NCBI GenBank assembly: GCA_004764695.1
Contig: SMSO01000007.1
Coordinates: forward strand, 770,001 to 834,000
Reading direction: 5' to 3'
DNA length: 64,000 nucleotides
From: Schizochytrium sp. TIO01
Lineage: Eukaryota > Sar > Bigyra > Thraustochytrida > Thraustochytriidae
Position numbers and translations under genes: made by a program. The notes under the pieces are model-generated. The model saw only the letters and a program-made list of their open reading frames with translations, made no database searches and had not been told where the DNA came from. Within the stretch, counting starts at the first letter, position 1; each line of letters opens with the position of its first letter. Positions 53,270 through 61,001 of this stretch are shown here, one piece after another.

Positions 53270-55156
53270 TTAGCTCCTTAACGATTCAAGCGTCTGACCG
53301 CCTTTTACGTCACGATTCTTGTCGTACGATCGATCACCATCCTGAATAGAATGATGTTTCAAAAGTGCATACCGGTTTATTGGACTCACTCCCGTCTTTC
53401 GAAGGCCAAGTAAACAGTTTTTCTCTGTGAATGTTTCTATGAGAGCCTGCCCAGCCAAGCCGATGATTTTTGGGACATTCAGGGGATGCTCCTTATTTTC
53501 GCCAGAAGTTTCCCAGCTATCCCTTAATCTTGCAATCCTTTGCTTTAAATCTCCAAAAGGATGCACATCTGGACCCTGGGATATTGAAGTTGTATTGGGA
53601 AGCCGGCCAGCAAGAACAACGCCCTCTTTTTGAAGTCTTTTAATCAAATTGATACTAAGGCGAGAGTAATGCCAGCCTGTTAGCCATAAAACTCGCTTCC
53701 CAGGTTCTGGAGCTATGTCTGGAAACATTTTCTTAATACAACCTTCCAAAATAAGCTCTTCAATATTCTCTGAGGTTATTTCCCCTTTTTTATTAACTCC
53801 AATAGTAACATTTTTAACCTCCTGTCCATTCACAGGTGGTAATGCTGGAAACTTTGGAGCCAGCTCGTTTATCTCAGATCTTGTAGCGTCGTTGATGTTT
53901 TGGTCAGATTGCACCACCCAGACAGGCACTGTAGGTTTACCTGATACGGTGTGCCCACCAAACAAGGTAATGTGCTTTGAGCATGTTGTGTTTGCTGCTC
54001 CTGTACAATCCTTTATAGAGTTTTCATCTGATATGTCCGATTTCGACATTTGAGTAACGGAGAGTTTCCTTTTTTTAAATGATGTTTTCATTTTGCCTCC
54101 ATTCACGCAAATTTCATCAGTAATAATGACACGTTCTGGATGTAGCCATATCAGTTCACCATTTCTATCTTCAGATTCTAGAGGTTTTCGAGCAAATTCG
54201 TAATCTAAGAGAAGAGATTTGAAGCGATCAAACCACCAATTGATACGATTTGTGTTGGACCATCGCGAAGTTCGAGTTTCAGGGTCGCGTCCAAGTGCCT
54301 CAGTAAGGTTTGGTTTGACTTTTTTCATACGGCTAAACCATAGACGATACCACCCCATTGATGGGCGCTTAATGTTCAAAGATGGTTTCCCTTCTTCGGT
54401 GAGCATGTCTCCTGCTAAATTTAAAACATCCTCGCGTGAGATAGGAAACCCGAGGTGATCGAGATACAAAACAGTTTCCAAAAGGTTCTCTTCAGCACAT
54501 GTATCTAAAGCGACTGGGCGCCCTAATACCCTGGACGCGTCACGAGTACCAGAATGCCACCGTCGTAATGTCGAATCGTGAATTTCAATATGTAGATACT
54601 TTTTGAAAAACTTGCAAGCATCAACAGAATCCTTAAAATGGTGTGAACTCTTGCTCTCTAGATCAGTGATTTTTTCGCTGAGATTTTCAATCATGGTAGA
54701 CTTTCTCAAGATGCGCAGCTCCAGTGATGCAGCTATGATTTTGTCCGTGTCTTTTGGTAAATCAGACTGAGCCATCTGCTGATTATGAGTTCGTAACTTA
54801 GCCTCCAGCTCCTGCAGTTCATGCATCAATTCTGTCCTCAACTTTTCATCGCTGGCCTTTTGTGTCTCGTGCTCGCTTCGTAGGCCATACCATGTCTTCA
54901 GCAAGGTCTTCACAGCTGGAGGCAGACCCTTTCTCCCTGTGGACGCACTCATCTCCATGTCTACATACCTTTTCACAGCGTCGCAGAGGGAAACGCGACG
55001 CACAAGGCTTGCATTTGGGCCATCACCTGCAAGTTTAACTATCCCGTCAGGTAACAACTCAACTATTCGAAATGAAACATTGTCCTCCTTAAAGCAAACC
55101 TTATTGCCTATCAGCTCAACCGCCTCTTGCAGTTGTGCCTGCTCCCAAGCGTCCAT
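53270..55156 (-). CDS. Pogo-like DDE transposase or transposase-derived protein, middle catalytic Asp missing
   Basis: 628 aa from the ATG at 55156; further upstream the frame has only TTG. A coiled-coil region (about 90-180) is followed by a helix-turn-helix-like region (about 195-260: STLRRWHSGTRDASRVLG and LDHLGFPISREDVLNLAGDM). Then comes the pogo/Tigger-type block RPSMGWYRLWFSRM. The DDE core shows the first Asp in VIITDEICVN (about 353) and the third in SISQGPDVHPFGDLK (about 536). The middle block reads VLWLTGWHYSRLS where the family has an Asp (LLxDGHSSH or KxDSGPGR type); Gly or Thr stands there instead. The frame is long and clean next to badly decayed elements. It may be a freshly dead transposase or a domesticated protein. 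No terminal inverted repeats were recognised. Confidence 0.7.
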   Translation of the reverse strand: MDAWEQAQLQEAVELIGNKVCFKEDNVSFRIVELLPDGIVKLAGDGPNASLVRRVSLCDAVKRYVDMEMSASTGRKGLPPAVKTLLKTWYGLRSEHETQKASDEKLRTELMHELQELEAKLRTHNQQMAQSDLPKDTDKIIAASLELRILRKSTMIENLSEKITDLESKSSHHFKDSVDACKFFKKYLHIEIHDSTLRRWHSGTRDASRVLGRPVALDTCAEENLLETVLYLDHLGFPISREDVLNLAGDMLTEEGKPSLNIKRPSMGWYRLWFSRMKKVKPNLTEALGRDPETRTSRWSNTNRINWWFDRFKSLLLDYEFARKPLESEDRNGELIWLHPERVIITDEICVNGGKMKTSFKKRKLSVTQMSKSDISDENSIKDCTGAANTTCSKHITLFGGHTVSGKPTVPVWVVQSDQNINDATRSEINELAPKFPALPPVNGQEVKNVTIGVNKKGEITSENIEELILEGCIKKMFPDIAPEPGKRVLWLTGWHYSRLSINLIKRLQKEGVVLAGRLPNTTSISQGPDVHPFGDLKQRIARLRDSWETSGENKEHPLNVPKIIGLAGQALIETFTEKNCLLGLRKTGVSPINRYALLKHHSIQDGDRSYDKNRDVKGGQTLESLRS

Positions 55157-55299
55157 TGGCACCGCGCAAAGACGCAACCTCGCACGTTTTGCAACTGTAT
55201 CTATGAAAACGTTAGAACTAATATAGGAAGTGCCATTTCATTTACATTAGTATATGTCCAGGTCTTTGTTAGGGAGTGGAGGTTAGGTAAGAAAATGGA

Positions 55300-55640
55300 A
55301 TGGCCAAGGAACCGCCAACCTCGAGTGAAGCAAACCTTCAATTCGAAATATCAAAGTATTTTAAACAGAAGTTTGGTGTCTCGGCAAGTGCTCTTCGGGT
55401 TCTTCCCCGGAGGAAATCGCATACACGCAAGTGAAGACGTTGAGGGCGGTTTGTTCCAGCGGCCGCGAGCAACGCAGCACAGGCTGTACCATGATATACG
55501 CCAGAGTATCCTCCGCCAAGCAAAAAGAGAATTTCAAATGCCGAATTGGTGATCTCTAGCATACCCATCCAGACGTCTCCGCTGTTTACAAAGACATTGG
55601 CAGAGGGGTCAACTTCGAAAGGCCGTGCTTGCGACTACCG
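55300..55640 (+). pseudogene. IS607-type serine recombinase (TnpA) fragment, copy A
   Basis: Holds the MerR-like DNA-binding helix pair, the YARVSSAKQKE active-site motif and the KDIGRGVNFERP block, split over more than one frame. It lacks the second half of the catalytic domain. Confidence 0.75.
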
Positions 55641-55953
55641 GGAGTCACCGCAAGCTTGCTGTGAAAACTACGGTGCTATCCTTTTGCCTAAAGTTGAAAC
55701 CTCAACAAGTTAGCAAGATTCATCAAACCCAAGACAGCTCGAATGGTGTGTTGTTTGTTGGCTTCTGACAAGTGCTCATTCACAAACCCGAGCTTTTCCC
55801 CTGCGACTGGTGTAAATTAGTCATTTGCTGAGAGACTTGCACTTCAAAACCACGCAATGAATGTGGTATCATCCACAACAACTTCGAAACATCCAAGATT
55901 TGGCATCATTTGCGGTACCTAGCCAAGTACACAATTTAAGGATTGTCTTTGAG
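55640..55953 (+). pseudogene. TnpB/Fanzor C-terminal fragment, copy A
   Basis: CENYGAILLPK matches the strand before the second RuvC region. ETCTSKPRNECGIIH matches the start of the zinc ribbon (EAYTSKTCxxCG type), and SKIWHH lies where the SKVFxC of the ribbon would be. TGA and TAG stops interrupt it. The final DRDxNxARN motif is not clear. Confidence 0.6.
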
Positions 55954-55978
55954 TCGCGGGTTAGCTTTTAACCCGCGA
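55954..55978 (+). repeat. Perfect hairpin at the right end of relic copy A
   Basis: The 10-bp stem TCGCGGGTTA pairs exactly with TAACCCGCGA around the loop GCTTT. It is identical in copy B while surrounding sequence has diverged. It sits just after the TnpB remnant, where the RNA-encoding right end of such elements is expected. Confidence 0.8.
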
Positions 55979-55990
55979 TTGGTCACTTTG

Positions 55991-56655
55991 TCCCCGGAAA
56001 TGCAAATTTTGCAATTTTTATAGGTCAAATGCTAAGTGGAATCACTCGGTATATCTAAACTATATTAATTTTAATTATAATAGTTTGGTGGGCAGAACCC
56101 ACGATCTGAAGTGCGCGTTTTTATTTTCAATTCTCAGTATACGTTTCTGTTACGTCCATGGTAAATGGAGAATTAAAAACTAAACAAGAGATAAACAGTC
56201 GCATTCGTTGCACGATAGTGCTAAACCGTGCATTGGGTTGAGAATAGCCAAGTACCTCGGTACCTCTTGTTCTTCGTTTTCTGCAAGTTGTGACAGAATT
56301 GTTAATACTTGACTGTTCGGTTTAGTACTTCTCCTATCATTATTAGAGAATTAGGTACGGATTCGACGACTGAAAGCAAAGTACGTGTATCTGGTATGTA
56401 GTAATTTAATATTTAAAAAAAACGGAGGCAATTAATTTGACGTGAAGACATTACATTGGGAAAATGGGTTGATAACGATAGAGAAACCCTGACGCCCCTT
56501 CAATCTTATGTATTGAGAAGATAATTTGTTTCTACTCTGCCATATTCTTACTTTCTTAATTGGGATCTTCAGCAGCAATGTGGAGTTCCTCGAAAAAGTG
56601 AACTGGTTTATAGCTTCGAGAAAGGGTCTTCAAAATAGGATATCTTGTTGAGCTC
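55991..56655. other. Spacer between relic copy A and the P450 gene
   Basis: Apart from the dispersed repeat at 56099-56140 no feature is seen. AT-rich. Confidence 0.5.
56099..56140 (-). repeat. Dispersed repeat copy 2 (tRNA-arm-like)
   Basis: Matches 10319-10360. On the minus strand it reads AGATCGTGGGTTCTGCCCAC, which folds as a tRNA T-arm-like GTGGG/CCCAC stem with a shortened loop. Possibly the end of a tRNA-derived SINE. Confidence 0.55.
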
Positions 56656-57990
56656 TCAAGTATTTTTCTTTCCAGGGATGATAAATCGCGTAGGTAGACC
56701 AGAGTCAGGGCGTGCAACGGGCAACCAGCGGTAATTATGAATCTGATCCAAGGTTTCCCAGGTTTCAAAGTTTCTGATGAGTTCGCAGCAAATTGTTTCA
56801 ACAACAAACCGAGCAAAGGATTGACCTATGCAACAGTGTTCGCCAAGTCCATAGCTAAAGTGAAGTGGTATTGGGTCGTGTGTAGTAGTGCTCCAACGCC
56901 CTGGATCAAATTTCATGGGATCAGGAAATACCTTAGAGTCACGATTGGCAGTGAGAAAACTGCACCAAAGTTTGCTACCTGCTGGTACCGAATATCCACA
57001 GAGTGACATATCTTTAGTTGCTGTGCGACAGCAACCAATTACTGGTGGGTATAACCTTTCAACCTCATAAATTGTGTGGAGGAGAAGATCATTCTGGGAC
57101 TTCTCTGTTAAGCATACCTGACGCAACTGTGAATGTAGAATCTCATCCTGAGAGACAAGCATCACAAACGAAGCTACGATACTTCCAACAGCCTTACTTA
57201 CCATGGAACTTGTAAACATTATGTAGTGGTCAACTCTTTCCTCGCGACTAGCTAGGTTTCTCTGAAATGGACATGAAGCAGGCAAATCAGCATGCTTATC
57301 GTCTGTTGCTGCGAATTTTGCTGCGAGATGCTGCCGTGCTTCTTTCGCTTCATTAAAAGCGCTGCGTTTGCGGAATCCAAGTAGGCTAACATCCACGTTG
57401 GCGCCCGATGATACGGTTCCACGCCACATTGTTTGGTGAAGTTTCTTGAAATCATGCTCTTTCTCATCAGAACCATGATGGCAGGCGAGAAAAGACGCAT
57501 GCAGCACCTCTGCACAGAGCTCCTTTGCATAGTCATAGACCCCAATTTCAATAGTTCCGGCAGCATTAGCTTTGGCATTTGCAAGAAGTCCTTTGGCTCG
57601 TGTATGAATAGTCTCTCGAACTTTCTCTGCTAGGCCGCTGGACTCAAGTTTCTCCTTATTTGCAAAACTGCTTTCGCGCAAAGCCTTCCGCGTGGCTGTG
57701 TGATCCTCCCCATCTTGGAAAAGAACTGTGTCTCCGAAGAGACTGAGCCCCGTAAAGCTTGCGTATCCATGCTTGCTGGATAGCCCACTCGCGTCAAAGT
57801 CTTCAGTCAGCGCTGTTTCAACAGCCTTGTAGGATGCTGCAAATATCACAGGCCATTGTAGAATTCTCGAGCCAAACACTTCGCCCCGTTCTTCTAGCCT
57901 CGAACTCAAGAAGTTCTCAGCGTTGCGGCCAAACGCGGTAGTTTCGCTGGGGCTCTTGAGAAGACTCGGGACATGCACTTTTTGCGCCAT
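56656..57990 (-). CDS. Cytochrome P450 (CYP120/CYP26-like, soluble N-terminus)
   Basis: 444 aa from the ATG at 57990. Heme-thiolate monooxygenase. The heme loop is FSYGLGEHCCIGQSFARF; the Cys before IG is the thiolate ligand (about residue 382). The ExxR motif is YEVERLYPP, and the PERF-like region is FDPGRW. The N-terminus has no membrane anchor, unlike most eukaryotic P450s, and the GLGxHxCIG heme loop recalls the CYP120/CYP26 group. In the I-helix position (MVSKAVGSIVASFVML) the usual acid-Thr pair for oxygen activation is not seen, so the reaction may be unusual or the protein impaired. It lies between two direct IS607-like relics. Substrate unknown. Confidence 0.87.
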   Translation of the reverse strand: MAQKVHVPSLLKSPSETTAFGRNAENFLSSRLEERGEVFGSRILQWPVIFAASYKAVETALTEDFDASGLSSKHGYASFTGLSLFGDTVLFQDGEDHTATRKALRESSFANKEKLESSGLAEKVRETIHTRAKGLLANAKANAAGTIEIGVYDYAKELCAEVLHASFLACHHGSDEKEHDFKKLHQTMWRGTVSSGANVDVSLLGFRKRSAFNEAKEARQHLAAKFAATDDKHADLPASCPFQRNLASREERVDHYIMFTSSMVSKAVGSIVASFVMLVSQDEILHSQLRQVCLTEKSQNDLLLHTIYEVERLYPPVIGCCRTATKDMSLCGYSVPAGSKLWCSFLTANRDSKVFPDPMKFDPGRWSTTTHDPIPLHFSYGLGEHCCIGQSFARFVVETICCELIRNFETWETLDQIHNYRWLPVARPDSGLPTRFIIPGKKNT

Positions 57991-58239
57991 ACCTGATCTT
58001 GCCAAGGACCTCTGCAGGTCTTCACAAGCTTAACTTGTATTCTGCCGCGCCCTTGACTGATTCTTTGGTCGTTTGGCTCGGTAGCTCACGGTGCAGGTTT
58101 CAATTGTGTTTTTGGAGTTTGGATCAATTAATTCCAAGTACCTATGCAAAGGTGAGAACTTACATAACCTCCAAATAAGAGAGACTATTCCCTTTGATTA
58201 GGTCTTTGTTAAGAAATGGAGCCTAGGTTAGAAAATGGA

Positions 58240-58568
58240 ATGGCCAAGGAACCATCAAAAGCTCCAAACACTACAAGTGAAGCAAACCTGCAATACAAGC
58301 TAGCAAAGTACTTCCACGAGAAGTTTAGCGTCTCGGCAAGTGCCCTTCGGGTGCTTCCCCGAAGGCAATCGCATATACGCAAGTTACGACGTTGAGGGCA
58401 TCCATCATCTATGGCTAGGTAGCCGCGCCCTCAGTACTGGCCGAACTATTATCTACGCCAGAGTGTCCTCCGCCAAGCAAAAAGAGGACTTCAAATGCGA
58501 GACTAGCAATGGCATCGATAGAGGGGTCAACTTCAAAAGGCCGTGCTTGCGCGCCCCACGGGACTACC
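58240..58568 (+). pseudogene. IS607-type serine recombinase (TnpA) fragment, copy B
   Basis: The helix-turn-helix, DVEG-type linker and YARVSSAKQKED active-site motif are present across two frames. The open part (58340-58603) covers the recombinase start. The catalytic domain is cut after VNFKRPCL. Confidence 0.78.
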
Positions 58569-58893
58569 GAGATTCACCGCAAGCTTGCACTTTGGCTCTG
58601 TGAAAACTACGATGTTATCCTTTTGCCTAAATTTGAACGCTCAACAAGTTAGCAAGGTGGACCAAAACTGAGACAGCTCGAGTGATGTGTCGTTTGTTGG
58701 CTTCTGACAAGTGCTCATTCACAAACCCGAGGTTCCCCCGTGTGACTGGTGTAAACTAGTCATTTGCTGAGAGACTTGCACTTCAAAACCACGCAATGAA
58801 TGTGCTATCATCCACGACAAGGTCGAAACATCCAAGGTTTGGCATCCTTTTGCGCTACCTACCCAAGTGCACAATTTAAGGATTGTCTTTGAG
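58569..58893 (+). pseudogene. TnpB/Fanzor C-terminal fragment, copy B
   Basis: HRKLALWLCENYDVILLPKF followed by ERSTS fits the TnpB segment with the P-x-F-E-T-S motif. A second frame gives KTETARVMCRLL, fitting the KTVRQMLxW helix. The first frame then gives KLVIC-stop-ETCTSKPRNECAIIH and SKVWH (zinc ribbon). Stops at several points. Confidence 0.65.
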
Positions 58894-58918
58894 TCGCGGG
58901 TTAGCTTTTAACCCGCGA
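58894..58918 (+). repeat. Perfect hairpin at the right end of relic copy B
   Basis: Identical in arms and loop to 55954-55978. Confidence 0.8.
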
Positions 58919-58955
58919 TTGGGCCTTAGCCCCACTTTGTCACCATAGGAAATGC

Positions 58956-59849
58956 AAATTTTATATTTTAATCACTAAACGTGAGCGGCGCTCAATTACG
59001 GATAGACCGGGTTAGTGGATGTCGTACTTTGCGTACACTTGAAAGTTGGTCTGACCATCGTTAAGGGCCATGATCTGCGGTGGTAGGTATTCTATTGAAC
59101 AATTGGAGATTCTTTGCCAACTTCCTGTGATGAACTTGCATGTACCTTAGGTATATATATACAAATAAGCTAGTTACAACCAAGACATTGGACTAGTCTG
59201 AACTATCATGATCCATTGCACAAGAGAACATGGTGCCTGTTCCAAATTCTCAGACAAGTCCAAATGCCATGGCAATGCACGTTTTAGAAAGATCTAGCCT
59301 GAGACGGTTCAGGCTAGATCATAAATCTTAACAAAGATCAAATTTACATCAAGGTTGATAAGAATAGATAGAGGAAGAAAGAGTGGGGGGGTTTTAAATA
59401 GTTTTGATTTTAGTATGATAGAAGATTATGATTTTCACAAAAGTCATGTACAGCAGTGTCTGGTATTGTTTTTCATTTTTGATGTGTTGATATGTGTTTC
59501 GATTTTTCAATTTTTTTTGTATTTTTCATCATTCAAGTTGTAGTAGCAGGAGAGTTCTGTGTTTTCTGATTGATGTGGTGATTGCTTTTTTGTTTGTCTG
59601 CGTGTGCTCATGCGCGCCTCTTCAGAGAGAGGTTGTGTGTATGCATGTGTTCAGGCTTGCGAAGAAAAATCATCGCAAGGAAGGCGTGCACTGCATCACG
59701 AGACAGGGGATTAAAACAGCCTATGTGCATAGTTTTTGTGTGTATGTACGAGTAAAAACATGGGCGTTGGTGCTAGTGATGTTGCTGTTGAACAAAAGCA
59801 GATCCACAGGATCTGCACGAATGTTGAGCTGGAACATGGAGTGATAAGA
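58956..59849. other. Spacer with one strong hairpin
   Basis: No supported gene. It contains a perfect 12-bp-stem hairpin at 59291-59320 and T-rich sequence around 59470-59530. The right part is probably the 3' UTR of the kinase gene. Confidence 0.55.
59291..59320. repeat. Perfect 12-bp-stem hairpin
   Basis: GATCTAGCCTGA and its exact complement around the loop GACGGT. It lies about 340 bp right of relic copy B and could be an unrelated element end or an RNA structure. Confidence 0.75.
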
Positions 59850-61001
59850 TTACTTGCAGAGCTCAGCATCCACGAGGTCGTTGAAGGCAGTGAAGAATTC
59901 ATCCTGACCACGAGCAAGAGCAGCAGTGCGAAGGTTCTCCAAAACTGACGGCTCCGAGCGGTCACCGGGGCGAACCACCATGGAACCAATCTCGTAGAGA
60001 GTCTTTCCCTTGGCGGCAGCCTTCTTGAGGAGAACAGTGGACATCCAGACGCTAATCTGAGCATCCTCGTCAACGCCAGCCTCATTAAGGAGGTTAACAT
60101 CCGCGACTACATCGATGTCTTTGATCGCCTGGAGCATCTCCTCACTGAAAGGCTGCTTAGCCTGAGGGTAGAAGAAGATTTCGCTGGAGACATCAGCAAG
60201 CTCTTCGCCATTTACCGAGGGAAAGGCCAATGCGTGGTCAATCGGGACGAGCTTCTTACCGCTCATCATGAGGTTGCCGGCGTGGCGATCACGGTTTAGG
60301 ATACGGATGTCCAACACTCCAATGCGGTGTACATCCTCCTTGGCGAAAGCGTTGGCACCGTAGTCAGTTGCGTCCTCGCCCTCGATGTACTCCTGAGCGG
60401 ATCCCAGGGTCTCGGACTCATTATCCTCGCCACCGAGGTTGACATTGCCCATGACTGTGTTAGGGACTCCCGCAAGACCACGGTCGAGGAGAAAAGCAGC
60501 CTGCTCGTTGATAGCACCGCGAAGAGAAACCTCATCGTTTGCAGGCTTGAAAACGACCTTGCGCTGGCCCTCAGAATCCTTCAAAAAGAAGACATCCGTG
60601 GTGCCATTCTCTGCACGCTCCACAGAAGAGATATCAAGGGTGCTGAGAAGCGTGCGCATCTTATCTTGCAGGATGTGCAAGGACTCATCAATCTCGGAGA
60701 GATCATCGGCAACATCCTCTTCATCAGTAAGCTCTGCATGGCTTTCGAGATCGAGCTGGTGCTCAACGGAGTGGTGAATAGCCTCAGGCCTGTGGAAGTC
60801 CATGTGCAGCTCAGCGAGCTCTTGTTTGAATGCGTTGGGGTTAAGGAGCACGGCAAATGCCGCAGCAGCATAGATGTTTGAGTCGCGCTGGAAAGCAGAG
60901 AGATCGATCTCAGGCTGATCAAACATCGCAATGGGCAATGCGTTGGGTACAGGGCGAGTCAGGGCGGTGGCAGCCGCTGGGTTCTGAGAGAGGAGAAGCA
61001 T
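59850..61001 (-). CDS. Phosphatidylinositol 3-/4-kinase family protein (PI4K-gamma-like)
   Basis: 383 aa from the ATG at 61001; the open frame further upstream begins at GTG and has no ATG. Kinase blocks in order: GTTDVFFLKDSEGQRKVVFK (nucleotide Lys about 150), NEQAAFLLDRGLAGVPNTV, GSAQEYIEGED, the catalytic loop GVLDIRILNRDRHAGNL (about 230-245) and VPIDHALAFPS (metal-binding Asp about 252). This order and the HR(I/V)xxLDxRxxNxDRHAGN pattern are typical of plant and protist type II gamma PI4-kinases. Some of these phosphorylate proteins rather than lipid, so lipid kinase activity is not certain. No ubiquitin-like domain is present. The N-terminal about 110 residues are helical and acidic. 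Single exon; intact. Confidence 0.85.
   Translation of the reverse strand: MLLLSQNPAAATALTRPVPNALPIAMFDQPEIDLSAFQRDSNIYAAAAFAVLLNPNAFKQELAELHMDFHRPEAIHHSVEHQLDLESHAELTDEEDVADDLSEIDESLHILQDKMRTLLSTLDISSVERAENGTTDVFFLKDSEGQRKVVFKPANDEVSLRGAINEQAAFLLDRGLAGVPNTVMGNVNLGGEDNESETLGSAQEYIEGEDATDYGANAFAKEDVHRIGVLDIRILNRDRHAGNLMMSGKKLVPIDHALAFPSVNGEELADVSSEIFFYPQAKQPFSEEMLQAIKDIDVVADVNLLNEAGVDEDAQISVWMSTVLLKKAAAKGKTLYEIGSMVVRPGDRSEPSVLENLRTAALARGQDEFFTAFNDLVDAELCK

Larger units (their letters stand above)
55255..55990 (+). mobile_element. IS607-like element relic, copy A (TnpA start joined to TnpB/Fanzor end)
   Basis: Copy A of a roughly 740-bp repeat; copy B is at 58196-58955. From ATG 55300 it encodes a MerR-like helix-turn-helix (YFKQKFGVSASALR). 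After a frame change comes the serine-recombinase start MIYARVSSAKQKENF, with the catalytic-type Ser, then HPDVSAVYKDIGRGVNFERP, the usual next block of IS607 resolvases. The rest of the recombinase is missing. The sequence passes straight into the C-terminal part of TnpB: CENYGAILLPK, then KLVIC-stop-ETCTSKPRNECGIIH, which fits the TnpB zinc-ribbon start (TSKTCxxCG) with one Cys turned into Arg. A perfect hairpin follows at 55954-55978. Multiple stops and shifts: non-functional. Confidence 0.75.
58196..58955 (+). mobile_element. IS607-like element relic, copy B
   Basis: Same orientation and order as copy A. From ATG 58240 it encodes YFHEKFSVSASALR (MerR-like helix-turn-helix). After the same frame change as in copy A come EGNRIYASYDVEGIHH and TIIYARVSSAKQKEDF, then NGIDRGVNFKRPCLRA; about 60 nt present in A before this block are missing. 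The join to TnpB follows: HRKLALWLCENYDVILLPKF, then KLVIC-stop-ETCTSKPRNECAIIH and SKVWH. The hairpin at 58894-58918 closes it. Copy B is better preserved than A in the TnpB part. Confidence 0.78.

Noticed and set aside
55720-55850. Minus-strand open frame (LGFVNEHLSEANK) present in both relic copies
   Set aside because: It lies opposite the TnpB remnant, whose family motifs are on the plus strand; most likely chance openness.
60327-60881. Plus-strand 184-codon frame
   Set aside because: Shadow of the PI4K-gamma-like gene.
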